A DNA stretch of 30,872 nucleotides, from positions 1-30,872 of the IMG/VR virus record IMGVR_UViG_3300042673_001314, one strand, 5' to 3'. The DNA is from a virus. The notes under the pieces were generated by a model, which saw only the letters and a program-made list of their open reading frames with translations, made no database searches and was not told where the DNA came from. Both the position numbers and the translations under genes were made by a program. The number at the start of each line of letters is the position of its first letter. Position 1 is the first letter of the stretch. Shown one piece after another: positions 12,224 through 20,046 of the stretch.

Positions 12224-14001
12224 TTACTCGATTTATCGATTCGGTTGTCTCGGCAGTTAGCCCCATCGCGGGATTGCGACGGCAGGCAGCACGCAAGGCC
12301 CTTGCTAGGTCCTACCAAGGGGCCGAACCATCCCGGGTATCGAGCAACAGGCACCCAAAGAATCTACCAGCCGACCAAGAATTGATGGGGCCATTCGGCG
12401 CCGACCGTCTCAGGGCAGAGGCTAGGCGGCTGGTTCGCGATAATTCCTACGCTTGGGGCGTCGTCGATACCATCGTCTCTTCCGTGATCGGCGCAGGCAT
12501 CCAAGCCCAATCGACCTTTGAGACTCCTGAAGGCGATGACATTGAAGACATCAACGACCTACGCGATAAGGCTTGGTCCGAGTGGTCCGAAGTCGCGGAT
12601 ATCAACGGGCGTTTGACCCTTGAAGAGATCCAGATTATTGCCCTTCGTGAAATGGTCGAAGCGGGCGAAGTGCTTATCCGCATCGTCAATTTACCATCGA
12701 CGGAATATCGTGGAATCAGCCGACCGATTCCGATGGCACTTGAGATCATCGAAGCCGACAGGCTAGCGACCGATCGCGACACGTACACGATGGGCATCGA
12801 TCGCGGCGATGGTACTCGGGTAATTCGCGGCATCAAAGTCGATGAATCGGGCAAGCCTCTTGCCTACATGATCTATGACGATCATCCCTTGCAACCCTAC
12901 GCAGTAAGCCGAACGCCGAAGGAAATTCCGGCCCGGGAGATCATCCACCTTTTCAGGCAAGATCGAGTCGGACAGACGCGGGGCGTTACTTGGTTTGCTC
13001 CAGCGTTGGCATCGATTCGCGACCTTGGAACGTACCTTGACAACGAGCTACAAGCCTCGGCTATCGCGTCTTGCTTCACGGCGGCAATCAAGACCGAAAC
13101 GCCGATGGGCAGACTTAGCGACCCAGACGCGGGCGATGGGATCGACCGAAGAGGCAATCAAGAGCGATACCTAGAGCCGGGGCTAGTCTTCGAGCTTAAC
13201 CCCAACGAATCGGTCGAGGTAATCAACCCAACGCGGCCAAACACTTCGGCGGGCGAATGGACCAAGGTTATCCTTCGCGGTATCGCGGTAGGGACCGGGC
13301 TATCCTACGAGGTTGTAGCACGCGACTATTCGCAGACCTCCTACAGTTCAAGCCGGACCAGCCAGCTTGAAGACCGAAGGCGGTTTCGGATCATCCAGAA
13401 ATACCTTATTAGGCACCTCCTGCAGCCCGTCTGGGATCGCTTTTGCGATGCAGCGACCAGAACCAGCCTTGACGGCTTCCCTTCGCCTATCGACCTGCTA
13501 AGCGACCGCAGACGGTTTACCCCTGTTGAATGGCAAACGCCAAAATGGGAATGGGTCGATCCAGGCGTCGAGCAGCAAACCAGCGAATCTGGCATTAACT
13601 CATTCACAGCGACCTACAGCGAAGTGCTTGGGGCTCAGGGGCTCAACTTCCGCACGGTGTTCTACCAACGGGCCAAGGAAAATCGGCTCCTTCAAAAGCT
13701 TGGCTTGCAGACGCCAGAGCAAACGCAGCTAGCCATTTCAGCGGCTCAAACCCAAGGGGCGGCAGAAACACAACCAGCGACCGGCAGCGGCGAAATGATG
13801 GGGCTATCAACACTTCAATTCAATCGCAACCGCAAAGCCATTGCCAAGACGCTCGACGAGCTTTCCAGCGGGGCCATTAGCGAAGCGGCGGCCAGGGTGT
13901 TCCTATCGTCGGTCGGCATGAGCGAAGCAAGCGTACAGGCCTTAATCGACGACGCAAAAGACGGATCGGTAGACACGCTACCGGCTGAGGTGACGGCATG
14001 A
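12220..14001 (+). CDS. Portal protein (lambda gpB family)
   Basis: 593 aa. Family-typical segments: RLRAEARRLVRDNSYAWGVV near residues 64-83, IGAGIQAQ near 89-96, IIHLFRQDRVGQTRGVTWFA near 240-259, ELQASAIASCFTAAIKTETP near 274-293, and the GLSYEVVARDYSQTSYSSSR segment near 360-379. The dodecameric portal forms the DNA entry vertex and the tail docking site. The C-terminal 90 residues after about 500 are Gln/Ala-rich and then helical, probably flexible. It overlaps gpW-like and capsid genes by ATGA, so stoichiometry may be set by coupling. Confidence 0.92.
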   Translation: MITRFIDSVVSAVSPIAGLRRQAARKALARSYQGAEPSRVSSNRHPKNLPADQELMGPFGADRLRAEARRLVRDNSYAWGVVDTIVSSVIGAGIQAQSTFETPEGDDIEDINDLRDKAWSEWSEVADINGRLTLEEIQIIALREMVEAGEVLIRIVNLPSTEYRGISRPIPMALEIIEADRLATDRDTYTMGIDRGDGTRVIRGIKVDESGKPLAYMIYDDHPLQPYAVSRTPKEIPAREIIHLFRQDRVGQTRGVTWFAPALASIRDLGTYLDNELQASAIASCFTAAIKTETPMGRLSDPDAGDGIDRRGNQERYLEPGLVFELNPNESVEVINPTRPNTSAGEWTKVILRGIAVGTGLSYEVVARDYSQTSYSSSRTSQLEDRRRFRIIQKYLIRHLLQPVWDRFCDAATRTSLDGFPSPIDLLSDRRRFTPVEWQTPKWEWVDPGVEQQTSESGINSFTATYSEVLGAQGLNFRTVFYQRAKENRLLQKLGLQTPEQTQLAISAAQTQGAAETQPATGSGEMMGLSTLQFNRNRKAIAKTLDELSSGAISEAAARVFLSSVGMSEASVQALIDDAKDGSVDTLPAEVTA

Positions 14002-16178
14002 ACAAGAGCGACCTAATCAAGCGACGAAAAGAACTTGACGCAAGACACCAAGCCAAGCCTATCGAGGGCGGTTCGATCGTTCGCCAATTTGGGACCGTGA
14101 AAGATGGCCGGGCGGTGATTGCGACAGAAACGCCGGTTATGGTTTATCGAGAGGATCGAGGATGGGTAAGCCAAGTCCTCCTAATGGAAGGCGTCCGGTT
14201 TCGCAATGACAAACGCAAGCTTCCGATTGTGGACAGCCACAGGCCGGATTCTGTAGGCAACGTCTTCGGCTCAATTCGCAATATCGTTATCGAAGGCGAT
14301 CAGCTAATCGGCATTCCTGAGTTTGCCAGCGACGAGCAGGCCCAGGTTATCGCGACAAGATACAACGAAGGCCACCTTAACGACTTCTCGATTGAAGCCG
14401 TGCCAATAGAAAGGCAAATCGTTCGAGAGGGCCAAACTTACACTACCCCAAGGGGTCAAGTGATTGAGGGTCCAGCGGAAATCGTACTCCAATGGGAACC
14501 CCATAACGCTTCGATTTGCGTAACGGGCGCAGATCCGAATTCTACTGTTCGCAGGTCTTATGACCATGAAAGGGTTGAACGTATGGACGAGTCGCTTTTG
14601 GCAACTCTCAAGGGGCTCGGGTTGCCAGAAGGCATGACCGATCCTACTCAGATTATCGTTTTCCTCGCAGGCAAAGCAGCGGGGCAATCCGGTTCTGACG
14701 CGGCTCCGATGGAGCAAGTCGAATCGATGGCCGAGGACAAGCCCGAAGAGGCGATGCGGGCCGAGCATGTCGAGCCAACCGGAGACACCGAAAAGAAAGT
14801 CGAAGCCGAAGTTGCAAGGCAACTCAAGGCCGCCGACGACCGACGCAAAACAATCGTTGCCCATTGTACGTTGGCAAAGCTTGAGCGTAGCTTTGCAGAC
14901 GCTTTGGTTGACGATCCATCCGTTACCGTTGAAATCGCTCAAGAAAGGATCATCCGAAAGATGGCCAGTCAACCACTAGGCGGGGCCGTCGAGGGCTCGC
15001 ACATCGGCTTTGGTGAATCGGAGCAAGACAAGTTTGAAAACGCGGCAAAGGCTGGTTTTACTCAGCGATGCTTTCAAGGCACGGTAAAGCGAACAGCGGC
15101 ACCAAAGGCAGAAGGGGCTAGCCATTTCGCTAACCTCGGCGTCTATCGGCTTGCCGAAGCTTGCGTGCGTCGAATGGGTGTTGACCCTGAGAAGCACACC
15201 AAGAAAGATATCGCACGAATGGCGATGGGACACGCGCCGACCCTCAACATGGTCAAGCGCGGCTTGGCCGATGCGTACCATACAACCGGAAGTTTTCAAA
15301 ACATCCTGTTCGATGGGCTGAACAACACGCTTCGAGCGGCTTACGAAGAGGCCCCTTACACTTGGTCCTCTTGGGTCCGGCAGCGTCAGAGCGTCGAGGA
15401 CTTCAAAGATATTCACGCTACCCAGTTGAGCGAATTCCAAAACCTGGAAGTCGTTCCTGAGGGCAAAGAATACCCTGAGAAGAAACTCAGCGATCGACGC
15501 AAGACCTACAACATTGACAAGTTCGGTGCGAATTTCTCAGTGACCTGGGAAACGATCATCAACGATAACCTTGACGCGTTGTCGCGCATCCCCTCGATGC
15601 AGGGCGTTGCGGCTCGGCGTACTCAAGAGCAACTTGTCTATGATACGTTCCTCTCGAACCCGCTAATGCCCGATGGCGTTGTCTTGTTCTCCGCTTCTCA
15701 CGCAAGCGGGCGAAACATTACCGCCACCACGGCAGCGGCTCCAAGCGAAACGACGCTTGACGAAGCCTTTGAACTGATGGCCAAGCAGAAGGGATTGAAC
15801 GGCTCGGTGCTTAACTTGGTCCCTTCGGTGTTGCTCGTACCTCAGCGGTACGCATCGACGGCTCTACGGATTACCAACAGCCTTTCGTTCGCGCAGACCA
15901 ACGGCAACGAGGGAATCTCTAGCCTCTACGGGGTCAATGGCGTTCGACCGTTGCAAGTTGTCGCTACGGCGTTGCTTGACAACAACAACGCGACGAACTG
16001 GTATCTGATCGCGTCGAATTCGGTAGTTGACACCGCCGAAATCGTCTTCTTGCAAGGCGAAGAATCGCCAGTGCTTGAAAACGAATGGACGATGCTCAGC
16101 GACAAGTACGACTTCAAGATCCGTCAATCGATGGGTTGTGCGATGATCGATCACGTAGGGTTCTACTCGAACCGCTAA
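13998..16178 (+). CDS. Head maturation protease fused to major capsid protein
   Basis: 726 aa. Residues about 25-145 resemble a prohead protease of the HK97/S78-like class: LPIVDSHRPDSVGNVFGSI with putative catalytic His81 and LNDFSIEAVPI with putative Ser131. A Glu/Lys-rich linker and coiled-coil region (about 225-300) looks like a scaffold (delta) domain. From about 385 the protein resembles Mu gpT-type capsid subunits: LFDGLNNTLRAAYEEAPYTW, SVTWETIINDNLDALSRIP, QEQLVYDTFLSNPLMPDGVVLF, and a C-terminal MGCAMIDHVGFYS. Protease, scaffold and capsid would thus be made as one polyprotein and cut apart. No separate capsid gene is present. Confidence 0.85.
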   Translation: MNKSDLIKRRKELDARHQAKPIEGGSIVRQFGTVKDGRAVIATETPVMVYREDRGWVSQVLLMEGVRFRNDKRKLPIVDSHRPDSVGNVFGSIRNIVIEGDQLIGIPEFASDEQAQVIATRYNEGHLNDFSIEAVPIERQIVREGQTYTTPRGQVIEGPAEIVLQWEPHNASICVTGADPNSTVRRSYDHERVERMDESLLATLKGLGLPEGMTDPTQIIVFLAGKAAGQSGSDAAPMEQVESMAEDKPEEAMRAEHVEPTGDTEKKVEAEVARQLKAADDRRKTIVAHCTLAKLERSFADALVDDPSVTVEIAQERIIRKMASQPLGGAVEGSHIGFGESEQDKFENAAKAGFTQRCFQGTVKRTAAPKAEGASHFANLGVYRLAEACVRRMGVDPEKHTKKDIARMAMGHAPTLNMVKRGLADAYHTTGSFQNILFDGLNNTLRAAYEEAPYTWSSWVRQRQSVEDFKDIHATQLSEFQNLEVVPEGKEYPEKKLSDRRKTYNIDKFGANFSVTWETIINDNLDALSRIPSMQGVAARRTQEQLVYDTFLSNPLMPDGVVLFSASHASGRNITATTAAAPSETTLDEAFELMAKQKGLNGSVLNLVPSVLLVPQRYASTALRITNSLSFAQTNGNEGISSLYGVNGVRPLQVVATALLDNNNATNWYLIASNSVVDTAEIVFLQGEESPVLENEWTMLSDKYDFKIRQSMGCAMIDHVGFYSNR

Positions 16179-16195
16179 GCGATCGGATGATTTAT

Positions 16196-16225
16196 AGCCC
16201 CTGGGCGATTGCTTGGGGGCTTTTT
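16196..16225 (+). terminator. Rho-independent terminator after the capsid gene
   Basis: AGCCCC (16196-16201) pairs with GGGGCT (16216-16221) across a 14-base loop and is followed by TTTT at 16222-16225. It is 18 bases after the capsid stop. Partial termination here would lower expression of tail genes relative to capsid. Confidence 0.7.
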
Positions 16226-16264
16226 GGGACGGAAACAAAATTCACAAAACAGGAACATAAGAAC

Positions 16265-16930
16265 ATGGCAGGCATGAAAGATTTCAAACCGTACTTCGAT
16301 GACTTCATCGGACCAGCGGTATCCTTTCCGACTTCGGCAAACATCGCTTCTCCTTGGGTCTATACGATCACTGGGGCGGCTCCTCCGACAGCACAGCGGA
16401 ACAACGATCGAAAGGTCTTGACCCTTACGAGTGCGAGTCAGATTCAGATCCTCGGCGGCGGCCACGGCGACGCCTTGGCGTTCGACGTCGACGACGTTCA
16501 GCGGGTTGTTATGCGGGCTCGAATCGGGGCGTCGACCTTTACGAGCGGATCCATCCTGGTATTCGGATTGGGCTCGGCTCGAAACGATACCGCCGACGAC
16601 GTAGCGGCTAGCGCTTGGTTCCGCATGGAAGGGGCCAACAGCACGACGCTTGTTTATGTCGAGACCGATGACGCGGTTCGAGACAATAACGACGTTTCGA
16701 CGGGCGTGACCCTTGGCACGACCTACAAGGAATTCGTGATCGACTTCACGGGCGGCAAGCAGGACGTAAAGTTCTACATTGACGGCCAGCGAGTCGCAGC
16801 CTCGACGACCTTCGATATGTCGGGTTACACGGCAGGCCTCCAGCCGATTGTTCAACTCCAAAAAGCGGCAAACACAAACGCCGATGTTTTCGAGATGGAC
16901 TACATCGAGATCGACGGCAAGCGGGTCTAA
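16265..16930 (+). CDS. Putative capsid decoration / jelly-roll structural protein
   Basis: ATG 16265 is preceded by AGGAACATAAGAAC; the longer frame runs over the capsid gene and terminator and is rejected. 221 aa. The layout looks like a concanavalin/LamG-like jelly roll: start MAGMKDFKPYFDDFIGP, strands in RVVMRARIGASTF, SAWFRMEGANSTTLVYVET, KEFVIDFTGGKQDVKFYIDGQRVAAS, then PIVQLQKAANTNADVFEMDYIEI. The position right after the major capsid gene fits a decoration or minor head protein that may bind host surface sugars. Confidence 0.6.
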   Translation: MAGMKDFKPYFDDFIGPAVSFPTSANIASPWVYTITGAAPPTAQRNNDRKVLTLTSASQIQILGGGHGDALAFDVDDVQRVVMRARIGASTFTSGSILVFGLGSARNDTADDVAASAWFRMEGANSTTLVYVETDDAVRDNNDVSTGVTLGTTYKEFVIDFTGGKQDVKFYIDGQRVAASTTFDMSGYTAGLQPIVQLQKAANTNADVFEMDYIEIDGKRV

Positions 16931-16933
16931 TCC

Positions 16934-17281
16934 GTGAGCCTTCACGATACCATCATCGAGGATGCCAAGAAGGTATTCGCCAACCCGCAAGACTTCGCAG
17001 AGCCGATCGTTTACTACAAAAGAAACGGTCGGTCGAGGAAGATCAACGCGGTAGTCATTCGCGAGGCCCTTGGCATCCTGCCAGAAGATGGTGACGTTGT
17101 TTATCCTATGTTTGAAATCCACGTTGCTAACGACCCATCCGAGGGCATCGCAAGCGACGAACTCAACTTGGGCGGCGATCAATTGGAATTTGCCGATCGA
17201 GTCGGCCAGCCACCAAAGCGGCATTCGATCCTAAAGCTACTCAGTCACGATGAAGGGATGTTGGTTCTCGAATGCCGCTAG
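16934..17281 (+). CDS. Head-tail joining protein (stopper-like)
   Basis: 115 aa, GTG 16934 three bases after the previous stop. The N-terminal helix (LHDTIIEDAKKVFANPQDF) and beta-strands (EPIVYYKRNG, RKINAVVIREAL, DVVYPMFEIHVAND) followed by a barrel-like end (PKRHSILKLLSHDEGMLVLEC) resemble lambda gpFII-like connector proteins. It would close the portal channel and dock the tail. It overlaps the next gene by 10 bases. Confidence 0.65.
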   Translation: MSLHDTIIEDAKKVFANPQDFAEPIVYYKRNGRSRKINAVVIREALGILPEDGDVVYPMFEIHVANDPSEGIASDELNLGGDQLEFADRVGQPPKRHSILKLLSHDEGMLVLECR

Positions 17282-17760
17282 CAGTTGTCGAAGAAATCGC
17301 AGTCGTCTTGAAATCGCGTCTCGATGCGATGATCGACGATGCTACGTACTCAACGGCAGTTAGCGAAGTACAGCGACCGAATCGATTTGCCAACTTTACG
17401 CCAGTCCATAATCAGATCGTTCTTACGCAAGGGCCAGCCGAGCGAGTCCCTGACTTGGACCGACCCGGCAATCCTCCTGCCAACGCGATGCGGCAGACGT
17501 TCAATATCCACTGCCATATCATGCAGGATGAACGCGGGACCGAGACCATCGACGAGCTACTAAACGCTTTCCATGCCGACGTTATCAAGGCCGTTTGCAA
17601 TGGGTCCAGCACTTGGCACACGTTCGGCGGCAATGCGATCGATGCAACCTGGGGCTCCATTCAATTCATCGCGGCAGACGGCGGTGTAGATGGCTTGACG
17701 ATCCCGCTACAGATCACTTGCCGTTACTCGGAAGACGACCCAACGGAGCTACGCAACTAA
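17272..17760 (+). CDS. Tail terminator-like protein (gpU-type position)
   Basis: 162 aa. A helical N-terminus (VEEIAVVLKSRLDAMI) and beta strands ending in DGGVDGLTIPLQITCRYSEDDP match the layout of tail-terminator proteins, whose C-terminal strand often reads as I-P-x-x-I-x-Y-R-x. It would form the ring that ends tail tube growth and joins the head. It precedes the gpZ-like gene. Confidence 0.65.
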   Translation: MPLAVVEEIAVVLKSRLDAMIDDATYSTAVSEVQRPNRFANFTPVHNQIVLTQGPAERVPDLDRPGNPPANAMRQTFNIHCHIMQDERGTETIDELLNAFHADVIKAVCNGSSTWHTFGGNAIDATWGSIQFIAADGGVDGLTIPLQITCRYSEDDPTELRN

Positions 17761-18416
17761 TGATAAATGTCACAGTCGATCAAGAATCGTTGCGGCAAAT
17801 GCGAGCCAATTTAGGGGCCTTCGGTGACCATTTGCCGAGGCATCTAGCGACAGCGGTAAACAGGGCGGCTAGGTCCGTTCGGGTCGAATGCGCTCAAGCC
17901 TTGGGGCCTTTGGTAAACCTCAAGGTGAGCAGCGAGAATAAAGGCATCGTCAAGCAGTTCAGCAAGGCCAAGACGCTAAAGAAAACTATTAAGCAGAAGA
18001 ACAAAGCGACCCCAGGCAATGCGGGCGTCACGATCGGACTTTGGGAAGGGCATAACTTCCCGGTCAAGTATTTTGAGGGCAAGAGCTACAGCCGAATGAA
18101 ACGCGGCAAGCGTAAGAGCCTTGGGGCTCAATACAAGTCGAGCGTGGGCGGCGGTTGGACAGTGGTTCAAGATGGATTCGTTGCGTCGCGATGGCGGGGT
18201 GATATTTATCGACCGGCTTCCGATGGCTCTCGCAAGCTTCTCAGGGTACTTGGAAAGCGTCCCGGCGATTTCTTCCGAGAGGGCAATATCGGAGAGGTTG
18301 CAGGGGCCAAGGCACGCGAACGACTACCCATTGAAATCAATCGACGGCTACGCGAAATCACACTGGCGGCAAGCGGCAAAATCAAACTCAGGGCATCAAG
18401 GGAGCTAGGGCAATGA
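17760..18416 (+). CDS. Minor tail protein Z-like (tail completion)
   Basis: 218 aa, ATG 17760 sharing a base with the upstream TAA; the longer upstream frame lies in the previous gene. The start INVTVDQESLRQMRANLGAF and the conserved segment HLPRHLATAVNRAARSVRVECAQ followed by LKVSSENKGIVKQFSKAKTL match the gpZ family, with a Lys/Arg-rich middle (SRMKRGKRKSLG). gpZ-type proteins act in tail completion and DNA positioning. The C-terminus is basic and helical. Confidence 0.75.
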   Translation: MINVTVDQESLRQMRANLGAFGDHLPRHLATAVNRAARSVRVECAQALGPLVNLKVSSENKGIVKQFSKAKTLKKTIKQKNKATPGNAGVTIGLWEGHNFPVKYFEGKSYSRMKRGKRKSLGAQYKSSVGGGWTVVQDGFVASRWRGDIYRPASDGSRKLLRVLGKRPGDFFREGNIGEVAGAKARERLPIEINRRLREITLAASGKIKLRASRELGQ

Positions 18417-19348
18417 CACTACTAAAACGCAAGCGGGTATTGGCAGCGAAGATTGAGACGACCCCAGGCACCGCCGAAGCATTGACGGCAGCGGAAGCCT
18501 CTTTTAACTGCTATGAGATTGCCATTCAACACGAGATCGAGACCGAAGCCCGAGAGGGCCAAGGATCGTTCGGGATGCGGGCATCGACCCCAGGCGGCTA
18601 CAAGGGTAAGGTGACGTTCAAGCACGACGCATCGTGGGACGGGACAGCAACCGAGCCATCTTGGGCCGATACGTTTCTTCCGGCTTGCGGATGGGTCAAG
18701 GCCGGTCAAGTATTCACGCCTCGCACAGAGGCCCCAGGAACCAACGTCAAGACCCTGACGATCGCGGTGTACATCGACGGCAAACGCAAGACCTTGCGGG
18801 GATGCGTTGGCACGTTCAAGGCCAATTGCATGAGCGGCAAGACTGTCGTTTTTGAGTTTGAGTTTATCGGTATCTGGGATTCGCCTACCGACGTTGCAAT
18901 CCTCGCACCGACTTACCCAACGGCTAGCCCATTGCGGTTTGCGTCAAGCGTGACGACCTGGAACAGCGTTGACCTTGCCGTGGAATCGATGGTGCTCGAT
19001 TCGGGTAACTCGATGTTGCTCCGAGAGGACTCAAGCGATGTTTCCGGATTCAAAGCGGGCTTGATTTCCAACCGCATCGTCAAGATCACTGGCAACCCCG
19101 AAGCCAAGCTAGTTGCTGCTCAAGATCGCTACGGCAAGTATCTTGACCTGAGCGAACATGCTTTGACGTTCGACATCGACGGACCAACCAACAGCAAGAT
19201 CACAATCGCGGCTCCAAAGGCTCAGATTGTGGCGATCAGCGAAGCCGACCGGGAGAATATGGTTGTCGATGAAATCGAATGGCAAGCCAACCGCAACGGA
19301 TCGACAGCAGACCAAGAATGCTCGATCACCTTTACCGCAGCGACCTAA
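18413..19348 (+). CDS. Major tail tube protein
   Basis: 311 aa, ATGA overlap with the gpZ-like gene. Begins LLKRKRVLAAKIETTPGTAEALTA, a typical start of long tail-tube subunits (L-A-A-K-I-E-T-x-x-G-T). Beta-rich body, including YKGKVTFKHDASWDG, KTVVFEFEFIGIWDSP and LRFASSVTTWNSVDLAVES. The last residues (DQECSITFTAAT) end in a strand. It is longer than minimal tube proteins, so an extra Ig-like or decoration domain is possible. Position between gpZ-like and chaperone genes fits lambda order. Confidence 0.8.
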   Translation: MTLLKRKRVLAAKIETTPGTAEALTAAEASFNCYEIAIQHEIETEAREGQGSFGMRASTPGGYKGKVTFKHDASWDGTATEPSWADTFLPACGWVKAGQVFTPRTEAPGTNVKTLTIAVYIDGKRKTLRGCVGTFKANCMSGKTVVFEFEFIGIWDSPTDVAILAPTYPTASPLRFASSVTTWNSVDLAVESMVLDSGNSMLLREDSSDVSGFKAGLISNRIVKITGNPEAKLVAAQDRYGKYLDLSEHALTFDIDGPTNSKITIAAPKAQIVAISEADRENMVVDEIEWQANRNGSTADQECSITFTAAT

Positions 19349-19360
19349 CACGGAGAGACC

Positions 19361-19711
19361 ATGCCAATTTTTCTAGAGCCAGATCAGAGCTTCCCGGTCT
19401 GGCTGGAATCCGACAAGGACAAGCCTGAAGAGTCGAGGCCTACGTTTTTCGTGCGATCCCAGTCGATGCGAAACCAACGCAAGGTGCTCGAAGTGCTTGA
19501 CGTTATCCACAGGCCCGGCGTAACGGTCGAACAGATTTTCAATGAGACTGTCGAGCAACTTAAAAAGGTGCTTGCTGGTTGGTCGAACATGAGCGGCATC
19601 GCGTTTGGCCCCGAGGCTATCGAGGACGTTTTCACGCTCACAGAGGCTAGGGAATTGCTCAGGCTGGTTGCCTACAATCAGCGAATGGACACAACCGAAA
19701 AAAAAGGCTGA
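19361..19711 (+). CDS. Tail assembly chaperone, short form (gpG-like)
   Basis: 116 aa. ATG 19361 after CGGAGAGACC. An N-terminal beta part (FFVRSQSMRNQRKVLEVLD) and helices (VEQIFNETVEQLKKVLAGW, DVFTLTEARELLRLVAYNQ) fit the gpG role. The -LLRLVAYNQRM- end followed by Lys-rich codons and a run of eight A is characteristic of the frameshift point in these genes. The product coats the tape measure during assembly. A -1 shift extends it into the zinc-rich T domain. Confidence 0.78.
   Translation: MPIFLEPDQSFPVWLESDKDKPEESRPTFFVRSQSMRNQRKVLEVLDVIHRPGVTVEQIFNETVEQLKKVLAGWSNMSGIAFGPEAIEDVFTLTEARELLRLVAYNQRMDTTEKKG
19699..19705 (+). promoter_or_regulatory. Slippery heptamer A AAA AAA for -1 programmed frameshift
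   Basis: In the chaperone frame the codons are GAA AAA AAA GGC TGA; the heptamer 19699-19705 allows the -1 slip four bases before the stop. After the slip the frame reads AGG CTG AGA and continues to 20043. The eight-A run spans 19698-19705. Position and arrangement match lambda G/GT. Any downstream stimulatory structure was not identified. Confidence 0.75.
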
Positions 19712-20043
19712 GAGTCGCGGCGATGATACGGCAAGGAATGCTTTGCCTACATTGCAGCGACAAGGAATGTAAGGACAGGGGGACCGATGCAGAGCCAATT
19801 GAAATCGAGTGCGTTGCTTGCAACGGGACAGGATGCGACGAATGCAGCGAGGGCGTTTATCGCGTCGAGGGTTGCCCGAATCAGTATTGCAGCGGACTTA
19901 CTCAGTTTGTCGAGTTGGTCGATTTGTTCGATGAGGGCCTACCCCCGGTAGCAGGCGGTGCGTTGGATCAGTCGGCTAGTTTTATCGAGGCGTCACGGCG
20001 GTTTAAAATCGAAGAACAACGAGCGAAAGCGGAACGGAAATAA
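19705..20043 (+). CDS. T domain of the GT-like fusion; cysteine-rich zinc-binding extension
   Basis: This frame is -1 to the chaperone and is best read as its frameshift extension, giving a fusion of about 227 aa; an independent start at ATG 19723 is possible but has no clear ribosome-binding site. The first part is zinc-rich: MLCLHCSDKECK, then IECVACNGTGCDECSEGVY, then CPNQYC. The C-x2-C-x-G-x-G-C-x2-C piece resembles a DnaJ-type zinc centre. The C-terminus is a charged helix (ASRRFKIEEQRAKAERK) that likely contacts the tube or tape measure. Confidence 0.7.
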   Translation, partial: RLRVAAMIRQGMLCLHCSDKECKDRGTDAEPIEIECVACNGTGCDECSEGVYRVEGCPNQYCSGLTQFVELVDLFDEGLPPVAGGALDQSASFIEASRRFKIEEQRAKAERK

Positions 20044-20046
20044 GCG

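Noticed and set aside
14304-14972. 222-residue minus-strand ORF opposite the protease-capsid fusion
   Set aside because: Shadow of the capsid fusion gene caused by codon bias; no ribosome-binding site and no recognisable motifs.
16175-17224. 349-residue ORF on the minus strand opposite the decoration-like and stopper-like genes
   Set aside because: It mirrors two well-supported plus-strand genes and crosses the terminator and an intergenic region; no start signal or family-like features, and every other gene is on the plus strand.
19723-20043. Independent gene starting at ATG 19723
   Set aside because: Not excluded, but lack of a clear ribosome-binding site and the slippery site four bases before the stop of the overlapping frame make a frameshift extension the better reading.
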